A stretch of 21,210 nt of DNA from an archaeon (GCA_016213425.1 JACRAI010000126.1:1-21210); one strand, 5' to 3'. Positions 1 through 7,069 are shown, counted from the stretch's first letter. Notes: generated by a model from the letters alone, not told the origin. A program made the numbers and translations.

Positions 1-472
1 CGTTAATTACAATGCTGCCTTCGTACATGCATTCACCTGCATTATATACATCTCCGAAAACTGTTATGTTTTTTCTATTCGAAAACCCTAAAGAATATAT
101 TTCTGTATTTAGATGTTTTAAGTGCAGAGTAAAATTTTGTTCTTCACACTTATTTATTAAAACAGAAAAGAATATGCCCATCAAGTAACCGTTAAACTTT
201 CCAAATCCTTCGTATTCTTTCAATTGTATTGAAAAATCAGCAATATCTTTTGAAGTGAATTCTTTGTCTTCAAGCAAGTCAGAAAGAATTTCGTAATTCC
301 ACCTGTGAAATCCCTCTGAATCTTCGAACATTTCTCCCGGATGAAGAAAGTCAGTTCCATTTTTAAGAATGCTGTATAACTCTTCAACTTTAGGATTCTT
401 TTTAACTGCTATTTGTTTTTCTTCTAGAGATTCTTGTTTTCCTAAATCTTGCAAGTAATTATCTAAGGTCAT
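1..472 (-). CDS. Beta-helix (GXGXG-type) paralog, 3' end outside window
   Basis: My reading of the minus strand from the ATG at 472 gives an open frame of 157 codons that leaves the window, so the C-terminal part is missing. It begins MTLDNYLQDLGKQ and stays similar throughout to the gene at 5302-6246: 27 of the first 33 residues match, and later pieces such as FTSKDIADFSI, SVLINKCEE and RKNITVFGDVYNAGE also align. The visible part is the helical N-terminal region plus the first turn of the presumed beta-helix. It is the last gene of the leftward operon, 9 bases after the stop of the 482-844 gene. Function unknown. Because the paralog carries a full beta-helix, I expect one here beyond the edge. 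The gene is real with high certainty; the fold is inferred. Confidence 0.85.
   Translation of the reverse strand, partial: MTLDNYLQDLGKQESLEEKQIAVKKNPKVEELYSILKNGTDFLHPGEMFEDSEGFHRWNYEILSDLLEDKEFTSKDIADFSIQLKEYEGFGKFNGYLMGIFFSVLINKCEEQNFTLHLKHLNTEIYSLGFSNRKNITVFGDVYNAGECMYEGSIVIN
374..472 (-). repeat. Left copy of inverted gene-start repeat
   Basis: The first 99 bases of the leftward paralog match the first 99 bases of the gene at 5302 in opposite orientation. By eye 85 of 99 positions agree, including an unbroken stretch of about 26 bases starting at codon 23. This is a paralogous gene duplication, not a mobile repeat. Confidence 0.85.
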
Positions 473-481
473 CAGGAAATT

Positions 482-844
482 TTAGCTTGCAGCAGTAAAT
501 AAGTATAATTCTATTGATTCTTTTATATCTAATTTTTTTAACTTTTTTTTTACTTCTGCTTTAATTTTTTCATCAAAGTCGAAAGTGCATGAGTCTGAGC
601 CGTCACTGATTTCTTTAGTACTTCCTAATTCTCTTCCCAAATAAGCACCTAAAAAATCACTATATTCATCATCATGAAAAACATGAAAATCTAATCCTGT
701 GGCTTCTTCCACCTCAGAATCATTATAATATAAATCTTCTAAAGTTCGCATGTCCTCTCTATCCATATCTCCAAATAATTCTAAAGCTCTCTCTTCACTT
801 AATTGAACTCCGTAGAAAACGTGTGCTGTTGCATTTGTTGCCAT
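482..844 (-). CDS. Small acidic protein of unknown function (120 aa)
   Basis: This 120-residue protein is not recognised. It is strongly acidic in the middle (DMDREDMRTLEDL, NDSEVEEATGLDF, HDDEYSDF) and ends in a Lys/Glu-rich helix (KIKAEVKKKLKKLDIKESIEL). There is no signal peptide or membrane segment, so a cytoplasmic location is likely. Its start is 2 bases after the stop of the coiled-coil gene upstream, and its stop is 9 bases before the beta-helix paralog, so the three genes form one leftward operon. An adaptor or partner protein would fit, but nothing in the sequence shows which partner it has. Confidence 0.75.
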   Translation of the reverse strand: MATNATAHVFYGVQLSEERALELFGDMDREDMRTLEDLYYNDSEVEEATGLDFHVFHDDEYSDFLGAYLGRELGSTKEISDGSDSCTFDFDEKIKAEVKKKLKKLDIKESIELYLFTAAS

Positions 845-846
845 TT

Positions 847-1446
847 TTACTCTTGTTTTTCTTTTTCGTACTGCAATCTTAATGTAGCAACTTCAAGTTC
901 AATTCTGCTCACTAAGTACTGGAATAATTCTCCTCTTGTTTTATACGCTTCAAAATCTTTATCTTTGTATTTGAATTGATCTTTCAATACTTTTTTTAAG
1001 CTGTCAACATCTCTGGTTGTTATTCTTCTTAAATCACCCAATTCTTTTTTTGTATCAGATAAAACATCAGTTAATGATTTTATTTGAACTTGAACCAATT
1101 GATATCTGTTTCTTAATCTTCTTCTTTCTGTTCTTAGTCTGTCTAAAGAATTTTCGCTGCCTGATTCATTTTGAACTTGTGTTTCTAGACCTTCTTTTAA
1201 TTCGTCATTTTCTTCTTCAAGTGCTTCATATCTTGCTTGTAATTCCGAGTATGCTTTAACGTAAGCAATCAATGCATCGTAACTTCCATCAACATATTCT
1301 TTCAAACCCGATAATCTTGTTCTTAAATGATCTTCTTTTGTGCCGCTAATTAATTTATTTAGTAATTTTGTTAAATCTGCATTTTTTATTTCATGATCTT
1401 GAAGTGCAACTTCATTAACTTCTGGAATTATTTGTGTTTCTGCCAT
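847..1446 (-). CDS. Coiled-coil protein of unknown function (199 aa)
   Basis: First gene of the leftward operon. The protein is charged and almost wholly helical: a long coiled coil runs from about residue 60 to 160, with heptad-like Leu/Glu/Lys/Arg spacing (LQARYEALEEENDELKEGLE, LDRLRTERRRLRNRYQLVQ), followed by a second helical part up to the C-terminus. There is no signal peptide or membrane segment. A TATA-like box lies about 29 bases upstream of the start codon, so the message probably starts at or next to the ATG. It is divergent from the MinD-like ATPase operon, with which it shares a 108-base promoter region. Coiled-coil partners are common next to ParA/MinD ATPases, which suggests a structural role, but this is inference. 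Confidence 0.8.
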   Translation of the reverse strand: MAETQIIPEVNEVALQDHEIKNADLTKLLNKLISGTKEDHLRTRLSGLKEYVDGSYDALIAYVKAYSELQARYEALEEENDELKEGLETQVQNESGSENSLDRLRTERRRLRNRYQLVQVQIKSLTDVLSDTKKELGDLRRITTRDVDSLKKVLKDQFKYKDKDFEAYKTRGELFQYLVSRIELEVATLRLQYEKEKQE

Positions 1447-1468
1447 TTAATTAACAAAAAAATCAAGC

Positions 1469-1480
1469 ACTTATAAAGCT
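1469..1480 (-). promoter_or_regulatory. TATA box for leftward operon
   Basis: On the minus strand the sequence reads AGCTTTATAAGT, a good archaeal TATA box. Its centre is about 29 bases from the ATG at 1446, which predicts a leaderless or nearly leaderless message. Confidence 0.6.
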
Positions 1481-1510
1481 TTCGTTTTGTTAACTCCTCT
1501 CCAGTAGCAA

Positions 1511-1520
1511 ATTTTATAAA
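1511..1520 (+). promoter_or_regulatory. TATA box for MinD-like operon
   Basis: ATTTTATAAA lies about 39 bases upstream of the ATG at 1555, predicting a start site near 1542 and a short leader. A second AT-rich box (TATATTTAAAA, about 1530-1540) is too close to the ATG for standard spacing unless the internal ATG at 1567 is used. Confidence 0.5.
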
Positions 1521-1554
1521 TGTTGAGGTTATATTTAAAAAGTTAAAATCAACT

Positions 1555-2634
1555 ATGGAAGCAACAATGATCCAGCCAAGTATCCAAACAACTGTTCCAA
1601 CTAAATTAAATACTTTTTATACAAGCACTTCATCAAATAAAGGAGGAGTTGGTAAAACAACAACTTCAGTCGCATTAATACTTTCTGCCGCAGAATTAGG
1701 ACTTAAATGTTTATACATTGAGCAAGACTACGGCAACCCTTCAGGACATAAATATTTAGGATTGAACGGAGTTGTAAACCCTGAAGAAGAATCTGGGGTA
1801 GGAGAGTTACTTCTTGGAAAAATATCTAACTTAGAAGAAGTTATTCAAAAAACTTTTCCTTTTAATGATAAAGTAAAAAAACAATTTCCCAATTTAGATT
1901 ATGTTTCCTGCGGCACTCTAGAGGTAAGTGAGAGAAGTGCAAGAACGGATTTTAAAGAAGGATATCAAAAAGTAAAAGAAGAAGCGTCTAGATTAGAGTA
2001 TGAATTTGTTATTTTTGACATGCCTGCAGGTGTTGATCCGTATGTTTTAGATGGAGTTCTTAGAACTAACAGAATTCTTGTTGTTAATCCCGATCCTCAA
2101 TATAATTCAAGAGATGGTGTATTAAGATTGTTAAGAAAAGCAAGAACTAGAGCAATAAACGCTCTTGCTTTAGGACTTAAAATTCCTCCTGCAGTTAAAA
2201 AATCTATTCTAGAAGTTCTTGATAAAGAATTCAGGAAGGATCAAAGAGATTTATTGTTAGGGAAAATCAAAGGAGTAATTCAAAAAATAGCTCCTGAAAA
2301 AACAGATGTTTACAATACTATGGAAAATTATATTAACAAATTTGAATCTCATGCAATATTTACTAATGGGTCGAGTGACCTTTGCGATCAGCACATGCTA
2401 GATATGCAAGTAGAAGCAGAAAAGTACGGAGTAAATATCTCTCCTTTAACTCACATCCCTTTTAGCAACAGCATAAGAAATGCACAACCTTTCTTTTATT
2501 ACAATGAGCAAATTCAAGAAGCAGCACAAAAAGGACAAGGACCAATACCTTTAATTAGAAAAGCAAGAGATCAGCTTTTTAAATTAGCTAGGTTTCCTTC
2601 TGCTGAAGAAATAAAAAAAATGTGTGGTAAATAA
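1555..2634 (+). CDS. MinD/ParA-family ATPase
   Basis: A P-loop ATPase of the MinD/ParA (SIMIBI) class, which dimerise on ATP and place other components on the membrane, the nucleoid or a scaffold. The deviant Walker A is clear at residues 29-36 (KGGVGKTT, signature Lys29). A switch-I-type Asp58 follows in YIEQDYGNP, Walker B is VIFDMPAG with Asp155, and VVNPDPQYNSRDGVLRL corresponds to the MinD segment after Walker B, so it is closer to MinD/FlhG than to plasmid ParA. A helical insertion of about 50 residues lies near 220-265. The C-terminal helix near LIRKARDQLFKLARF could be a membrane-targeting helix, but this is uncertain. At 359 aa it is longer than typical MinD (about 260-270). The ATG at 1567 (Met5) is an alternative start. 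It leads the rightward operon, and the next ATG follows one base after its stop. Confidence 0.93.
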   Translation: MEATMIQPSIQTTVPTKLNTFYTSTSSNKGGVGKTTTSVALILSAAELGLKCLYIEQDYGNPSGHKYLGLNGVVNPEEESGVGELLLGKISNLEEVIQKTFPFNDKVKKQFPNLDYVSCGTLEVSERSARTDFKEGYQKVKEEASRLEYEFVIFDMPAGVDPYVLDGVLRTNRILVVNPDPQYNSRDGVLRLLRKARTRAINALALGLKIPPAVKKSILEVLDKEFRKDQRDLLLGKIKGVIQKIAPEKTDVYNTMENYINKFESHAIFTNGSSDLCDQHMLDMQVEAEKYGVNISPLTHIPFSNSIRNAQPFFYYNEQIQEAAQKGQGPIPLIRKARDQLFKLARFPSAEEIKKMCGK

Positions 2635-2635
2635 A

Positions 2636-4159
2636 ATGGAAGAAATCAAATGGGAAGAAATTAAGGGAATAAATAAAGGAAGAGTTTTAACACTGAGCGA
2701 AGCAGTTGTTAATGAAACATATAATAATGTTGCAAGAATAGGTGACAATCTTTACATAAAATTATCTAGCATACCTTTTGCTGTTTCAGACCAATTAGAA
2801 GATGTTGAAGATGTTAATGGTGAGTCTTACGGAAATTTAATCACTGCTTTAGAGCTTTCAGGTTTAGGGGAAACAGATAAAGATTTCTTGTATAAAAAAA
2901 AAGGAATAGGAGATATAGTTCTAGAAAAAACCCGATTAATACCTTTAACAGTTAACCAAAAGGTTTATGTTGGATTAGAATTAACACTTCAAGAACTTGA
3001 AAAAAGATATTTCGAGAATGAACCTGAACAGTTTATTGCAGGAAAAATAAGATTGCAGCAATTACTAGATCAAAAATTTGATGAATATATCTTAAAAAGA
3101 AAACAACAACAATTAGATTTATACAAAGAAGGATTAGAAACAACAATTTCTGAAGTAGAAAGAAGAGAAAAAATAGAAGAATATTTGAAATCAAAATTAT
3201 TAAGCTTAAAAAATTTCAGCTTCCAAGAACTGAGAGCAATAACTGACTTTTCATTTGAAACAATGAATCAAGAAAGAAGAGAAGACTTTTTAAAAAAAGT
3301 AAAATCAAACCACAACAGACTGCAGCAATACAGCGATGAATTTTTAGATTTGATTAATGTTGTTGTATTAGGAAATGTGGCTTCTGATGTTAGAGCTGTC
3401 TTACTAGAATATCTTTCAAGGCAAGCGCCAAGCGAACATAATGAAGCAGAAAAACAAGCAATAGAACAAGGGCTTTTTGTAAGATTATTTAAAACACCGT
3501 TAACTGAAGAAGAGTTCGAAGGTAAATACGGAAAAACAACTCAAGAAAAAAAAGAAGACATAAACAAAAGAAGAACATTATTCCAAAGACATTTAGGAAA
3601 AGAAATTCTCGATCAATTCTTATCAATAGATCTTGAAGATGAAGAAACGTCTTTGAAATTTTTAGGAGAAGAATCAACAAAAAAATCTTTAAGAAAAGCA
3701 TACTCTTTTGGAGAGGAAGCAGATGAATTAGGAGTTATAAGACATAATTTATCTGCTCAAGATATTGTTGGTGTGGAAAGCGTCTTTGATTATTCAAAAA
3801 CTCTTTTAAGTCAAAGAATTGCAGCAGTTAAAACAGAAGTCTTATTTGAAGATCCAGAAATAAATTCATTAAAAGCGTCATGGCTTTACACTAATGCAGC
3901 AATAGTTGAGTGGTATACAAAAATACAAAAAGAAAACTTAGACTTAACTGAGCATAAAACAGAAAATTTAGCGAAACAATTAAAACAAGTGGCTAAAAAA
4001 ATGCAGTCAGGAGAAGCAGCAGAAAAAGATTTTGATAAGCTAAATAAAGTAACTAAAGGGTTAAACGATGTTGCCGGAAGACAAGAAATGCTTAATCAAA
4101 GAATAGTAGGAATATTTGACAAAAAAAGAAGAAATGAATTAATGAAGGAGTCAGAATAA
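2636..4159 (+). CDS. Large helical protein of unknown function (507 aa)
   Basis: I do not recognise this family. The first 110 residues look mixed alpha/beta (GDNLYIKLSSIPFAV, VGLELTLQELEKRY); the rest is charged and helical, with Gln/Lys/Glu-rich stretches typical of coiled coils near 140-190 and again near 420-490. No signal peptide or membrane segment is seen. An in-frame GTG at 2624 would extend the protein into the ATPase gene, but the ATG at 2636 lies one base after the upstream stop. The next gene boundary (4159/4161) has the same TAAAATG layout, so I chose the ATG. The position between a MinD-like ATPase and a membrane coiled-coil protein suggests a cytoplasmic partner of one or both. 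Confidence 0.85.
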   Translation: MEEIKWEEIKGINKGRVLTLSEAVVNETYNNVARIGDNLYIKLSSIPFAVSDQLEDVEDVNGESYGNLITALELSGLGETDKDFLYKKKGIGDIVLEKTRLIPLTVNQKVYVGLELTLQELEKRYFENEPEQFIAGKIRLQQLLDQKFDEYILKRKQQQLDLYKEGLETTISEVERREKIEEYLKSKLLSLKNFSFQELRAITDFSFETMNQERREDFLKKVKSNHNRLQQYSDEFLDLINVVVLGNVASDVRAVLLEYLSRQAPSEHNEAEKQAIEQGLFVRLFKTPLTEEEFEGKYGKTTQEKKEDINKRRTLFQRHLGKEILDQFLSIDLEDEETSLKFLGEESTKKSLRKAYSFGEEADELGVIRHNLSAQDIVGVESVFDYSKTLLSQRIAAVKTEVLFEDPEINSLKASWLYTNAAIVEWYTKIQKENLDLTEHKTENLAKQLKQVAKKMQSGEAAEKDFDKLNKVTKGLNDVAGRQEMLNQRIVGIFDKKRRNELMKESE

Positions 4160-4160
4160 A

Positions 4161-5288
4161 ATGGTAGAAAAATTTAATGCAAAAGATTTGTTAAGACAAG
4201 CAAAAGAATTAAAGCAAACGGCTTCACCGCTCGAGACAGTACCGGCACTTGCAGAGGCTTCTTTAGTTGCCCCAGAAATTCCAGTTATTCAAGAACCTCA
4301 AATTATTCAAGCACAGCAAGCAGGGCCTGAAAAAACAGAAGTGCTTCCAGAACAAAAAGATTCTATGGAAGTTATAACTGAGCTTAGCGGAATGATGAGT
4401 CAAAATGAAGAATTACAAAAAGAAAATTCAAGATTAAATGAAGAATTAGGGCAATTAAATGCAAAAATTCAATGCACATATGAAGAAGTAATCCAAAAAA
4501 TTGACGACAAAAAAGTTCTAGAAACAAAAATAGGCGCGTTAGAAACAAGAATGGAAGAATTAGGCATAGAAAATGAAGTGTTAAGACTTGACAAAGATGA
4601 ACTGCAATCTAGACTTGAAATTGCAGAGCAAAGCTCAGATAAATCAAGAGATGCTATTGAAGGCGCTTATGAAGTTATTGGTAAAAAGAACAAGTTATTA
4701 ACAAAATGGAAGATAGGTGCGCTAGCAACTCTAGTATTGGGTTTTGGTTTCGGTTATTTAATAAAAAGCACATCTTCTGAAAAACCTAAAGAAACGGTTG
4801 TTCAAGTTGTAAACGAACCGGTAATTGAACAACCTCCTATTAAAGAAGAACCAATCCAAGAAACTCCAGTAGTTGAAGAACCAGTTAAAGAAGTTCCTGT
4901 TATTGATAATACTGTTCAGACACCTGCGTATCATAAATTGTTGCTTCAAGAAATAATTCTTGAAAACAAATATTTCACACCTCAAAGAGAATCTCATATT
5001 GAGGTTAAAATATCCAATGAAGGAGTGAAAGAAAACAATGTCAGCGTTAACCTTTCTATACCATCTATAGGAGTGTTAGTTACAGAACACATTGAAGAGC
5101 TTGCTTCAGGTCAAGAAGTAATTGAAGATGTAACATTTCAAGTGCCGGCTGGTACACCTTCTGGAACTTATGATTTGATGGTTAGTGTATTTTACTCAAA
5201 CAATGTTGAAGCACAGAACTTAACTGAAGAATTCAAAGTTACAAGTAGTATACATGATTTGATAAGAGAAAAATACGGGAAGAAGTAA
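4161..5288 (+). CDS. Single-pass membrane protein: coiled coil plus outer Ig-like domain
   Basis: Visible layout: a Pro/Gln-rich N-terminus (1-70), a coiled coil (about 75-170), a basic stretch with KKNKLLTKWK (about 174-184), one membrane segment (about 185-205, IGALATLVLGFGFGYLI), a Pro/Glu/Val-rich linker with repeated EEPIQETPVVEEPVKEVP-like units (about 213-250), and a C-terminal beta domain (about 255-365). The last resembles CARDB/NEW3-type Ig-like domains (VKISNEGVKENNVSVNLSI, GTPSGTYDLMVSV). The positive charges before the membrane segment predict the coiled coil inside the cell and the Ig-like domain outside. A Shine-Dalgarno-like AAGGAG at 4143-4148 precedes the start. It could link the cytoplasmic ATPase and helical protein to the cell surface. 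Topology is well supported; function is inferred. Confidence 0.85.
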   Translation: MVEKFNAKDLLRQAKELKQTASPLETVPALAEASLVAPEIPVIQEPQIIQAQQAGPEKTEVLPEQKDSMEVITELSGMMSQNEELQKENSRLNEELGQLNAKIQCTYEEVIQKIDDKKVLETKIGALETRMEELGIENEVLRLDKDELQSRLEIAEQSSDKSRDAIEGAYEVIGKKNKLLTKWKIGALATLVLGFGFGYLIKSTSSEKPKETVVQVVNEPVIEQPPIKEEPIQETPVVEEPVKEVPVIDNTVQTPAYHKLLLQEIILENKYFTPQRESHIEVKISNEGVKENNVSVNLSIPSIGVLVTEHIEELASGQEVIEDVTFQVPAGTPSGTYDLMVSVFYSNNVEAQNLTEEFKVTSSIHDLIREKYGKK

Positions 5289-5301
5289 AAGTAATTTTCT
5301 A

Positions 5302-5400
5302 ATGGGCTTAGATAATTACTTGCAAAGTTTAGGCGAACAAAAAGTTCTAGAAGAAAAGCAGATTGAAGTTAAAAAGAATCCTAAAGTTGAAGAATTATAC
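5302..5400 (+). repeat. Right copy of inverted gene-start repeat
   Basis: Partner of the copy at 374-472 on the other strand, about 86% identical by eye over 99 bases and in frame in both genes. Together the copies mark the two ends of the divergent module. Confidence 0.85.
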
Positions 5401-6246
5401 AGAATAATTGAAAGCAAGGATACAGATTTTTGGTCTTGGGAGTTGGGTGAAGCTTGGGGGCTACTTCATGGCCTTAATTACAGAAATTTTCATGAAAAGA
5501 TTAAAGATTTAAAGTTAACTTCTAAAGATATTTCTGATTTTTCTATACGTTTAAAAGATTATGAACAGGCTCATGGGGGTTTAAATGCTCCTTGTGTGGG
5601 AGTATTTTTATCTGTTTTAATAAATGAGTGCGAAGAAAATGATTTTACTTTAATGCTAAACCACCTAGAAACAGAACTATACTTTGTGGGTTTGTGGAAT
5701 AAAAAAAACATAACTGTTTATGGGAATGTTTACCATGCTGCAGAAGAAATGCAAAAAGGAACACTTATAATTAACGGTGTGCCAAAACAAGAGCTTGGAA
5801 GGAGTTTATGTGGAGGAAAAATAATTGTTAATGGTTCAACTGAAGCAGACTTAGGTCCAAAAATGACTCGCGGAGAAATACATGTGAAAGGCGATATGAA
5901 AGATTTTGATAAACAGAAAAAAAGTTTTGGAACTCTTTTCCCAAATAAATCAAGTGCGGGCGATTCGATGTCTGGCGGAAAAATAATTATTGATGGAAAT
6001 TTTGAAGGTGTATTAATTAATATGCATGAAGGAGAAGTTGAGCTCAAAGGCGGTGTTGAAGAATTAAATGCAGGACTTTGTGATGGGGGAACAATTTATA
6101 TCGGTGGAGAAATAGGACGTTTAGGATTTCTTTCTGAAAAAACAAAAGTGTATCATAAAGGAAAACGAGTAGGCCATACAACTTTAAGCAAGTTGTATTA
6201 CAACAAATTAAGAAAGAACAAACACATAAAAAGAATTTTTGGGTGA
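5302..6246 (+). CDS. Protein with C-terminal GXGXG-type beta-helix
   Basis: Residues 1 to about 130 are mainly helical and match the partial paralog at 1-472. From about 137 to 295 the sequence shows repeating short strands with Gly turns (KGTLIINGV, CGGKIIVNGS, TRGEIHVKGD, SGGKIIIDGN, EGEVELKGG, DGGTIYIGG), the pattern of the right-handed beta-helix in the C-terminal domain of glutamate synthase and in FwdC-like proteins. No glutamate synthase catalytic parts are present, so this is a stand-alone structural or binding module, not an amidotransferase. It ends the rightward operon, 13 bases after the membrane-protein gene. MinC, the partner of MinD, also ends in a beta-helix, and bactofilins are beta-helix cytoskeletal proteins; with a MinD-like ATPase in the operon, a scaffold role is attractive but unproven. 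Confidence 0.87.
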   Translation: MGLDNYLQSLGEQKVLEEKQIEVKKNPKVEELYRIIESKDTDFWSWELGEAWGLLHGLNYRNFHEKIKDLKLTSKDISDFSIRLKDYEQAHGGLNAPCVGVFLSVLINECEENDFTLMLNHLETELYFVGLWNKKNITVYGNVYHAAEEMQKGTLIINGVPKQELGRSLCGGKIIVNGSTEADLGPKMTRGEIHVKGDMKDFDKQKKSFGTLFPNKSSAGDSMSGGKIIIDGNFEGVLINMHEGEVELKGGVEELNAGLCDGGTIYIGGEIGRLGFLSEKTKVYHKGKRVGHTTLSKLYYNKLRKNKHIKRIFG

Positions 6247-6267
6247 AATAATTCTGAATTTTACTAA

Positions 6268-6367
6268 AGTGTGCTTTGTTGACAACTTGTTATCAACAAG
6301 TCTTCATCAATTCGCAGCGATAGCTGCCACAAATTAAAAACATTAAAGAACACAACAAGCACGCACT
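6268..6367. ncRNA. Candidate structured RNA element
   Basis: This gene-free stretch folds well on paper. Outer arms pair as AGTG/CACT (6268-6271 with 6364-6367), TGCTT/AAGCA (6272-6276 with 6357-6361) and GTTG/CAAC (6278-6281 with 6353-6356), giving 13 pairs with a 1-nt and a 2-nt bulge. Inside are a 7-bp hairpin (6285-6291 with 6295-6301, loop ATC) and a 5-bp hairpin GCAGC-GATA-GCTGC (6314-6327). It is richer in GC than its surroundings and a T-run follows at 6387-6392 on the plus strand. I see no strong TATA box upstream and the pairing does not decide the strand. It may be a small RNA, a processed 3' end of the operon, or a short non-coding repeat. Confidence 0.4.
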
Positions 6368-6383
6368 GTAGAAATCTCTAATA

Positions 6384-6412
6384 TTATTTTTTAAAAATAA
6401 AGAAACAAAATT
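6384..6412. terminator. T-rich, possibly bidirectional terminator
   Basis: A run of six T on the plus strand (6387-6392) follows the rightward operon, and on the minus strand several T-rich runs follow the antitoxin stop. Archaeal terminators are usually simple T-runs, so this stretch may end transcription from both sides. Confidence 0.4.
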
Positions 6413-6425
6413 AACCTCTATTTTC

Positions 6426-6761
6426 TCACACGGTTATGATTAACTTATTTTGGTTTTCTGGAGTGATTGTTACTTCTGTTCCTTTTTTGAATTTTAAAAA
6501 TTCTATGATTTTTTTAGGCAATCTTATATCTAATGTTTTACCTGCTTGGCCTATTTTTGTTTTAGCTTGCAAACCCCACAAACCTTTTTCTTTTACCATT
6601 TGAGTAATTTTTTTAGATGCTTCTTCACTGAAAAATGTTTCTTTGCAACTTTCACAGACTAAAGCAGGAAATTTGCCAATTACTATACCATACAAAGAAT
6701 AGTCTACATTTTTTTTAACCATTTTCTTTCCACAATCCCAACAAGTATTTTCATCTTTCAT
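6426..6761 (-). CDS. Antitoxin: YgiT-type zinc finger plus AbrB/MazE-like domain
   Basis: A 111-residue protein with two parts. The N-terminus carries two CxxC pairs (Cys7/Cys10 and Cys36/Cys39) in the spacing of the YgiT/MqsA zinc-finger domain. The C-terminus (about 72-111, GKTLDIRLPKKIIEFLKFKKGTEVTI in pieces) matches the swapped-hairpin AbrB/MazE DNA-binding fold. This architecture is known for type II antitoxins that neutralise the toxin and repress their own operon. It starts 9 bases after the stop of the toxin-like gene; toxin-first order is also seen in MqsRA. Family-level call is firm; the pairing is inferred from context. Confidence 0.85.
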   Translation of the reverse strand: MKDENTCWDCGKKMVKKNVDYSLYGIVIGKFPALVCESCKETFFSEEASKKITQMVKEKGLWGLQAKTKIGQAGKTLDIRLPKKIIEFLKFKKGTEVTITPENQNKLIITV

Positions 6762-6770
6762 TTTTTCACC

Positions 6771-6971
6771 TTATTTGTTTAAGTATACTGTTTTTATCCT
6801 GTAAAGTTCTCCTTTCTTTTGATACGCTACACTAAAATAAGTGTACGAAGCAAGATAACCTTCTGTTTGCCTTGAAATCGACCCTCTGGTTATAGCAGTT
6901 TTAATCTGCTCTTCATTAATTCCTTCCTTGTCCATTTTTTCTTTAGCATGAATACTTATCTGAATATTCAT
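6771..6971 (-). CDS. DUF4258-like toxin
   Basis: A 66-residue protein with the pattern IHAKEKMDKEGINEEQIKTA, a conserved His and basic helix followed by beta strands (YLASYTYFSVAYQ, LYRIKTVYL). This fits the DUF4258 family, small RelE/BrnT-like proteins that often act as toxins, probably ribonucleases. It is the first gene of a two-gene leftward operon with the zinc-finger/AbrB antitoxin. The start at 6971 sits just below a palindromic operator and TATA box, and the TATA spacing predicts a leader of about 11 bases. The full length of the family is often 80-100 residues, so this is a short member; toxicity cannot be judged from sequence. Confidence 0.75.
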   Translation of the reverse strand: MNIQISIHAKEKMDKEGINEEQIKTAITRGSISRQTEGYLASYTYFSVAYQKKGELYRIKTVYLNK

Positions 6972-6982
6972 AGTTATAATCA

Positions 6983-7000
6983 GTAATTACAAGTAATTAC
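6983..7000. promoter_or_regulatory. Tandem palindromic operator of the toxin-antitoxin operon
   Basis: Two copies of the perfect palindrome GTAATTAC lie at 6983-6990 and 6993-7000, two bases apart (10-bp period, one helical turn). They sit between the minus-strand TATA box and the toxin start, where a bound AbrB-type antitoxin would block transcription. Confidence 0.6.
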
Positions 7001-7003
7001 TAG

Positions 7004-7013
7004 TATTTAAATA
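7004..7013 (-). promoter_or_regulatory. TATA box of toxin-antitoxin operon
   Basis: The minus strand reads TATTTAAATA, centred about 26 bases upstream of a predicted start site near 6982. The palindromic operator fills the gap between box and start site. Confidence 0.5.
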
Positions 7014-7037
7014 ATTCGGTTTTTGATGTTCAGTAAT

Positions 7038-7048
7038 CTTTAAATAAC
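7038..7048 (+). promoter_or_regulatory. TATA box of map
   Basis: CTTTAAATAAC is centred about 27 bases upstream of the ATG at 7070, predicting a leaderless message. Confidence 0.6.
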
Positions 7049-7069
7049 TCTTTTCTTTAGCTTTAGTTT

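Noticed and set aside
1017..1259. Plus-strand frame rich in Phe and Leu
   Set aside because: It is the antisense reading of the coiled-coil gene; Glu/Lys-rich genes give Phe/Leu-rich shadows. The same holds for other antisense frames in the window.
2624..2635. GTG start giving four extra residues to the 507-aa protein
   Set aside because: The ATG at 2636 follows the upstream stop by one base, the same layout as the next junction, and the extension lies inside the ATPase gene.
5302..6246. Glutamate synthase subunit
   Set aside because: Only the GXGXG-type beta-helix pattern is present; no amidotransferase or synthase domain is encoded here.
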